In this document: piece after piece, positions 57,661 through 64,000 of the stretch | Numbering within the stretch: position 1 is the first letter of the stretch | How the letters are laid out: each line of letters starts with the position of its first letter | Translations under genes and position numbers: made by a program | Assembly: GCA_950295325.1 (NCBI GenBank) | Contig: OX485809.1 | Location: forward strand, 5,706,001 to 5,770,000 | From: Polytrichum commune | Taxonomy: Eukaryota; Streptophyta; Polytrichopsida; Polytrichales; Polytrichaceae | Direction: 5' to 3' | DNA length: 64,000 nucleotides | Notes under the pieces: model-generated | What the model was told of the DNA's origin: nothing | Databases searched by the model: none | What the model saw: the letters and a program-made list of their open reading frames with translations, nothing else

Positions 57661-59419
57661 ACATTATGAATGAAATTTGTTGAAGAAATTTCTTATCTAA
57701 AGATAAATAAACCTCTACCAAAGCATGAACAAGATCCATATTTACCATTACCATTACCGATGCCCCATCAAAATTCGGCATAAAGAAATCAGAAATTTGC
57801 AAGAGATTACCTAAGTACTCCTCCCTTGCAGGTTATCCATACATAGTGAATAACTTCAACCACTTTATTTCCACATCTTCAGAGGCGCACATTATTTCCC
57901 AAACAATCAAGTGGACGTCTAGTAGTTTTTTAGGAGACTGTAGGAAACGACTACTCGGAGGACTTGGAAATACTTTTGATGAAAGCTTGAAACTCAATCG
58001 GAAACTGTTACTGCAATTTGAACTTAACCAGAAATTGTAACTTGAATATTGTGCGCCATTTACAAACATACAATTCCTTTCGTGTGTCAAGGTAGTTGGG
58101 CCTTGTGTGATGACTCATGAGTCTTCTAGATTGGATACCTTTATTTGAGCGTTATATTTTAGCAAGGCTTGTAGTTAAAAACAGACACCAACAGGGCCAT
58201 AACACACATGTCACAATGTGATTAAAACGCGAGTTTGGACTATGTGCTCAAAATACAAAATCATTTGACGTAGCAATAGTGGACTTAATTTGGAGGGCCT
58301 ATGTGTTCAGTTTAGAAGTTGAAGAATTTTCACTTTATACTCTTTATAAGTTTTGTATCTCTACTTCGATTCTGAAATTTGAAATGGCAATCTTTGTAAT
58401 CCACAATTGCCAATTGGATGGGTCCATTCCCGAGTTGATCCACAACCATAAATGTCTGTGGAGTTGGATTTGCCCACATTAGGTGAAGAACCCATGAGAA
58501 ATTTGTGTGACCTCAACCAAACATAGTTTGACTGAAAGAAAGTTGACAAGATTTAATATGATCGAAATGAATAAAGACTCCCAAGTTTATGTTTAGGAGT
58601 ATATTGACAGAATTTTCAATACACCCTGAGAGAAACCAAGCAGTGTGATGGTGATACGCTGACAATGAACACTATTGGAATCCAGTGGATTTGATGTCGT
58701 ATTTGTTTGTCACACGTTCTGACATTCTTAGTTATCACTGAGAGTGTCATATTTGTGACATTATTGTGCTCAATAAGTTGACATTAACGCAGTCAAAATG
58801 CATTAGTGGAAGAAGTCGAACTCCTCAAAATTGTTAAACTTTGGTCATTGTTGAGTGTCATTTCCATACCCTTATTTAGTCGTTACTCCCACATCTGTGG
58901 GCCAAAGAATAAATCTCAACTTGTACCGGGAATGTTCACCATATAATTCTTGTGGCTGCATATTCAGGGTTGAAATTGTAGTTGGGCAACTTACACAAGC
59001 TATGCACGATTCCGCAATTAGATTTCATTCCTCTTTAGAAAGAGAAGGCTCGCCTACCACTTAGTAATGTTATGTCAAGGTTTGATGATCAACTAATGTG
59101 TGGCATCCTATTGCAGACACTTCCAAATGCAAAAACCATGTTGGCTGTTGGATTGGATTCAGTGTTGTCTCATGTATTTGGCATTTTATAAATCACACAG
59201 ATTGTCATTTGTTCAAGTTTCACAATCAAGGTTGAGATGTAAGAATTGTACTTCGACCGCAAAGGCACCAGCATACTGGTATCGAACATAGGTCACGGCA
59301 ACTTCTGGTAGCAGGCATTGCATGAGGTTTTACAATATACCCACATTCGCAAATCCAACATCAATTGAAAGATTCAGCTTATAAAAATGCACGTCAGCGT
59401 TCAGAAACTTTTCTACATT
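57661..59419. other. Region without a supported gene
   Basis: A possible leucine-rich-repeat remnant (NCQLDGSIPELIHN) occurs on + at about 58405-58446, but it is one repeat only. A 69-residue + frame at 58855-59064 has several Cys and is unrecognised. Confidence 0.4.
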
Positions 59420-59640
59420 GCTATGTGCAATTAGGTTTCCCCATGCTAATTTATCGACATTGCACACTGTTCTGAATATTATTTCTATGGTAACAAAATG
59501 CAAGTTTACCTTCTTTATTTTACTGTGGTTGCTATATGGACGAGTAAACAAAGTTATAAAACTGTAAAAATCTGAATTTGATCCAAGCTAGGTTGCATGG
59601 TTAAAGAGGCAACCTAATTGCAGATATCAGTGCACGTAAC
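59420..59640. repeat. Dispersed repeat F, copy 4
   Basis: It starts TGTGCAATTAGGTTTCCCCA, includes TTTATCGACATTGCACACTG and ends AAAGAGGCAACCTAATTGCA then GATATCAGTGCAC. The ends form inverted GCAATTAGGTTxCC motifs, so this is a small inverted-repeat element of about 210 bp. Confidence 0.7.
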
Positions 59641-62639
59641 TTACAACCCGGAAATCTTGGAGCATGTCGGACTGCCCAACGTCAGTGTTGGAGGGACAGT
59701 AATGAGGGTCTGCAGAAATCTGGTGTTGTGTTAATTTCCCAACGCAGGTAGATTTTGTGTTTCCTTAATTCAGGCAGGCTCCACCTCCAAGCCGCTTTGG
59801 GAATGGTGGCCATGAGGACCCTGTGGGGTCATAACTATAAGCAGAAATGGAAGTACAAGCAAATACAATTTTAGAAAAAAAACCACCAAATATTAAAAAA
59901 ACAGCAAACTTACGTACTACAAAGTAGGTGCACACTGCAATTTTTATAAGTGAGAGCACCATATTGAATGTAGGATCATCTTCAACACCAGTGTTGAACC
60001 TCGTCTTCGTGACTCACAATTGCTAGCTAGATGAAACAGTGTTTGTTCCGACACAATTGGTCATGACCAAAATAATATTTATATATATAAATTAACAGTA
60101 GTATAGCACGGCGGTGTGCAATGTCCAATCTGGCAGAGAGGTCAAGATTGTGTGTGGAGTTGGAAGCTCCCGCAATATGGTCACATGCCTAATGGAAGTG
60201 AAGGAATACAAAAGCTCTGCACTTGAAGCAACACTTAGCAGTATATATCCTTCTCATATTCTCAATTGGTCCAGCCCGTTGAAATCCAGTCAAGTTTCTC
60301 CGTCACAGCATAGAACTCCCTGTATGTATGTACACCTCACGTCTCTAATTTGTCGTGTTGCGCCCCTTCCACAAACTTAACATCAATGAGTGGCGCCTCC
60401 TGTTGGCACTGAAGTAGGGACTTGCAATGCGTTTAAGTTATTGCTTTAACTGAGCACGCCCCCTGCATGCCCACAAGTTGCATAATCTTGTTTAATTTGG
60501 CTTGACACCACCATCCTTTGATAACTGGGCGATCGTTTTTAATCCCATATTCTCCAATCTTGTCTGCAGATGGGCATGTTGAGGATGTTGCCATTCACTG
60601 TAGGTATGTGGCCTTATTGTGGGCACTTCCAACTCCACATTCACTTTTGACCTTTGGATCGGATTGAGATTTTTCTCCTCCCTGTCAGTGGTTGTAAACC
60701 ATGAGGTGGTTGTCATTTCAAGTTCAACATCAAAATTGCGATGTAAAAAATTATAAGAGGTCAAAAGTGAAGATTCTCCTTCTCCTCAAATGATCACATA
60801 GGTCCTCCCGATTATGTTCCTTGTTGGAGGCTAGAATGGTGTCTATGCTTTTGATCACATAGTCCCATCTCATCGCGAAACAAAAGGAGAGCTTGATTTT
60901 CATTCCACAGAGTCTCCTCGTGTGAAACCATTGGCTTTTCTTTGTCACGGTGATTTGTTCTTTCCAACAAACTTGCCATATACTCAAATATCTAGGGTGT
61001 TCAAGGAATAAGGGTGATCACATAAGGCTCACATATACCTTCAATTTAATTGATGTTTGAGCATCTCTTATGAATTGGAACCATTCAAATAAAACTATCT
61101 TAAAGTGGAAAGAAGCTCTCTGAGGAAGGTTCGACACACTATTTAGCAAGTCTTCTTGAATATGCTAGGATTGTGTGGACTAAAGTGCTTCAAATTGTGG
61201 AGGCCTCCAACTACAAGGAGGTCATGGACGAAATCGATGTGATTTCCAAGGAAACAATCTCATACACCCCTGGCCTAATTACAAAATCTCATGACCGACT
61301 AAGCTAACAAAGTTAGAGGTGCTAAAACTCTCCCCTCTATAAGTTGCATATTTGAAGGGGCGCAAGTGTCTAGAGGGCAGAGAGCACCTCTAAATTAGTG
61401 ATAATGAGAATGTGTGCACACCTACTTTGTAAAGTCGCCTCTAAATTGTTTAGAGGTGTCCGCTTGGAGGATGTGTGGGGATGCTCTTATGCATTAATAC
61501 CTTCTTAGGGTTGCCTAGTTTCACTGTATGCACCCGAGAGAGTTGCCCCCCTCTCTGTCCAGTGCCTCATGCTAGTAGAAGTGAGGATATAATGTATAGT
61601 GCAAGATTGGAGCCCCTCATAAGCTTTACAGCTGGATCTTCAAAATTTAAGATTGGTGACATTGTATGTGTTTTTGGCAATGAAATAAAGCCTTTCATTT
61701 GTCTTCAGAAATATATATAAAACACACACGCACACACACACTCAAAGGTCATCAGCAGGTCATCACCCAACCTCACACATATGCCTTGGTACCTCGTCTC
61801 CATACCTCGCCTCCATACAACAAACCCAGGAAGAATCAAGGTATCATTGAGGGATACCAAATAGCTATATTAAACACAACATTATGTCCACATCCACCTA
61901 GGTGATTCAACCAATTGAAAATACCACATGAGCTTCCAACATGACATTGTTCAAAGTCATTTCTTCTGAAAGGGTTGAGGTTTCAAACTTAGAATAAGTT
62001 CAAGACTGCTTTGCTAAGATACAAGTACCCTGTATGCTCCATCAGCAGATCCCTGAATAACAGACACGTGTTTATATCAATGTCGTGTCATTGAATACCT
62101 AACCCTGCTGAAAATGCTCAGAAATACTAGGGGACGATTCCTCTAGTTATTGTTTCAAGTGACTTTGTATTTTTCGGATAACAATCTCAGCAGGTAGTTG
62201 ACAGTGTCTTCATTTTGTATAGCCAGAAATTCAGGTTAAAAGTTGAAGTTGAAGATACTTATTGAGCTGTAAATCTCCCGAGGAGCCCCAATCTTGCATT
62301 ATTCATTTTTTCCTCACTTCTACTAGCCTGAGGCACTAGATGCTTCGTATCAAATGTTGCACAGAATGTAGAGCCCATGTAGAGATTGACATACATGGTG
62401 AAATAACCTCCGGAGGTCGTACAGCCACAGGGGGGAGAATCATGTGCACACGAACAAGAGATAAAAGTGTTTTAACACTTCAAAGGCTTTAAATCTGGGA
62501 GGGAAGCCCTGGATTTTACAGCCAAACACATAACCACAGCAACAAAGTAACTGTGGTGCCCTTTTTTTCCATTCTCTTTTTATTGGGTGTGTGTGTGTTC
62601 ATGCGGTCTTGAGAATGTGGATCAGCCCATTCTTTCACA
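59641..62639. other. Region without a supported gene
   Basis: Minus-strand frames at 60492-60764 (90 aa, hydrophilic) and 60751-60987 are moderately protein-like but overlap in different frames and match no family. A (CA)n tract lies near 61720-61740. No RNA gene or promoter is evident. Confidence 0.4.
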
Positions 62640-63160
62640 ATCATGGGCATAAACTGGTTGCTCATCCAAGTGGAGAGCACTCCTAGCACCTCACATGTGT
62701 GTTTTGATCCGTGCAGAGAGTGTTTCGTCCATAACCTCCAGATTATGTCCATGTGCATACCAGTTACGCCTCATTGCCTCCGCTCATCCAAGTGGAGATC
62801 ACTTCCAACAACTCCCTTGTGCTTTTTCTATTTGTGCAATCCATAACCTCCAGTTTCTATCCATGAAGGAACCGGTCACGCCCCACGATGCATTGGTCCT
62901 TCATCCAAGTGGAGAGAACTTCCAACAACTACATGCAGTTTTTCTATCTGCGCATAGAGCATTTTGACATGCATAACCTCCAGTTTTGTTGTCCATGAGC
63001 GGAGCGGTAATCCCTTATCGCCGGTCAATCATCCAAGTGGAGAGCACCTCCAGCAACTCACATGTGCATTTCTATTTGTGCAGAGAGCATCCATTCAAAA
63101 CCTCATGTTTTTATGTCCATGAGCGCAGTGTTTATGCCCTGTAAACAACCTGAGTGGGTG
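62640..63160 (+). repeat. Tandem array of about 120-130 bp units, four copies
   Basis: Each unit has CATCCAAGTGGAGAGCACTT, CCAACAACT(C/A), TTTTCTATTTGTGCAGAGAG, CATAACCTCCAGTTT and GTCCATGAGCGGA. Units start at about 62664, 62788, 62898 and 63030. Open frames here run across units and have no domain. Confidence 0.8.
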
Positions 63161-63214
63161 GATGTTTTGATTGGTGTCGCAGCTCGTCATCACCTCTCCT
63201 CTCATTGGTTATGT

Positions 63215-63555
63215 AGTCCACAAAAACATGTGGGTGTTATTTGGATCATTATTCATGTTCTTCAATTTCTAATGATCGGATTCACACAACAAAACATGTG
63301 TTGCATTAGCAAACCTATGATGAAGCGTTGGCAGAACTCGTGCCTTCCTTGATTTAGTTATGGTTTATCAAAAGTGCATGTTTGTCGATTCTTAAACTGA
63401 ATACATAGGTCCTCCCAAATGTGTTCACTATTGAGTGTAGAGTAGTTAGTAAAATCTTAAGATATTAAACTTGTGCCTTTACAGTGTATGTTCATTGATC
63501 CTCGCCGAACCACAAACCAATCAACTATAGGGGCCCGATTAAAAGAAAAGTGACA
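63215..63555 (+). repeat. Dispersed repeat G, copy 3
   Basis: It is related in reverse orientation to 34740-35110: AAACATGTGGGTGTTATTTGG, TGTTCTTCAATTTCTAATGA, TTCACACAACAAAACATGTG, then TTGATCCTCGCCGAACCACA. The encoded peptide resemblance is given at copy 2. Confidence 0.6.
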
Positions 63556-63565
63556 GAGTAACACC

Positions 63566-63887
63566 CAGTGTGTATGTTTGATAGATTTCATTCGACATTC
63601 AACTTCAAATCCGAAGTGTCACGTGACGTTTCCAAAAACAAAAATGAATGTCGATTGACATCTACATTTTCTTCTAAAATATCACCTCAACGTCACATGC
63701 TTAGTAGTATGTGTCATTTCAATTTCTAAAGTGTCAATTGACTTGTGGGTTTTTTCTTCACAAATCATACTACATACATGTCAAAATCTAAATCATGCAT
63801 GTCGATTGACATGCATTTTATTCTTGTGCAAATCTTTGCATGTCAAATGTCAAAAACTTGCAAAAACTTTGTCAAAAATACACACTG
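63566..63887. mobile_element. Internally deleted derivative of the hAT element at 40398-41914
   Basis: The left end is CAGTGTGTATGTTTGATAGA; the right end, complemented, is CAGTGTGTATTTTTGACAAA. Subterminal blocks match the larger element: AAGTGTCACGTGACGTTTCC on the left, and GTCAATTGACTTGTG, ACTTGCAAAAACTTTGTCAA on the right. About 1.2 kb including the transposase is missing. The 8-bp flanks (GTAACACC and GTGGAGCA) do not match, so the insertion site has decayed or recombined. Confidence 0.8.
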
Positions 63888-64000
63888 GTGGAGCAAATGC
63901 CGGTGGAGCAACATAGACCAAAACCCTCCAAGTCGAGAGCATGTTTCTTGTGTTGGAAAGTGAAGCCCCAAATTTGGCACTCCACATTATATTTGGAGAA

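Noticed and set aside
58405-58446. Leucine-rich repeat fragment (NCQLDGSIPELIHN)
   Set aside because: Only one partial repeat is visible and no kinase or further repeats follow, so the match may be chance.
1-64000. tRNA, rRNA, CRISPR or phage-like features
   Set aside because: I looked for cloverleaf A/B boxes, rRNA motifs and regularly spaced direct repeats with unique spacers and found none that held up.

Overview
This 64 kb window looks like nuclear DNA of a land plant. The only intact gene is a full-length cellulose synthase-like D (CSLD) gene with canonical GT-AG introns. Most of the rest is AT-rich, decayed transposon DNA of plant types: hAT, pogo/Tigger, RNase H-bearing LINE fragments and TA-flanked MITE-like repeats. 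The species cannot be fixed from sequence alone. A seed-free plant such as a bryophyte, lycophyte or fern is a low-confidence guess. No bacterial, organellar or viral segment was recognised.

Layout. Positions 1-431 hold the 3' end of one CSLD gene on the + strand. Positions 2276-7101 hold a complete second CSLD gene on the - strand: four exons, 1185 codon-derived residues, all catalytic motifs present. The two genes are tail to tail, 1.84 kb apart, and about 90% identical in the shared 123-residue C-terminal stretch, so they are an inverted tandem duplicate. Upstream of the intact gene (7.1-8.3 kb) are two local tandem duplications. At 9.0-9.5 kb lies a frameshifted coding remnant.

From 9.6 kb to the end I find no intact gene. 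The region is a nested repeat landscape: (i) a hAT element at 40398-41914 with a perfect 8-bp target duplication and a transposase remnant, plus a 322-bp internally deleted relative at 63566-63887; (ii) two more elements with hAT-like termini and 8-bp duplications (22044-22744 and 31665-32408); (iii) a pogo/Tigger-like element at 25949-26946 whose transposase is split by a GC-rich insertion; (iv) two fragments of RNase H-type LINEs near 23.2-25.5 kb; (v) at least three MITE-like families, several copies flanked by TA; (vi) fold-back hairpins at 34.1, 42.6 and 48.4 kb; (vii) degenerate tandem arrays at 9.6-10.5, 44.3-45.4, 46.1-48.0 and 62.6-63.2 kb, and a G-rich minisatellite at 43.0-43.4 kb.

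At 50.1-52.6 kb (- strand) a multi-exon plant gene has decayed. Most of its in-frame stops are what C-to-T or G-to-A transitions would produce, and three or more junctions are frameshifted.

If functional, the two CSLD genes would encode Golgi or plasma-membrane glucan synthases linked to tip-growing cell walls and cell-plate formation. Nothing else here appears to work with them. I did not find convincing evidence for a new biological system. The most informative material is the dated, nested transposon insertions and the transition-driven pseudogene.
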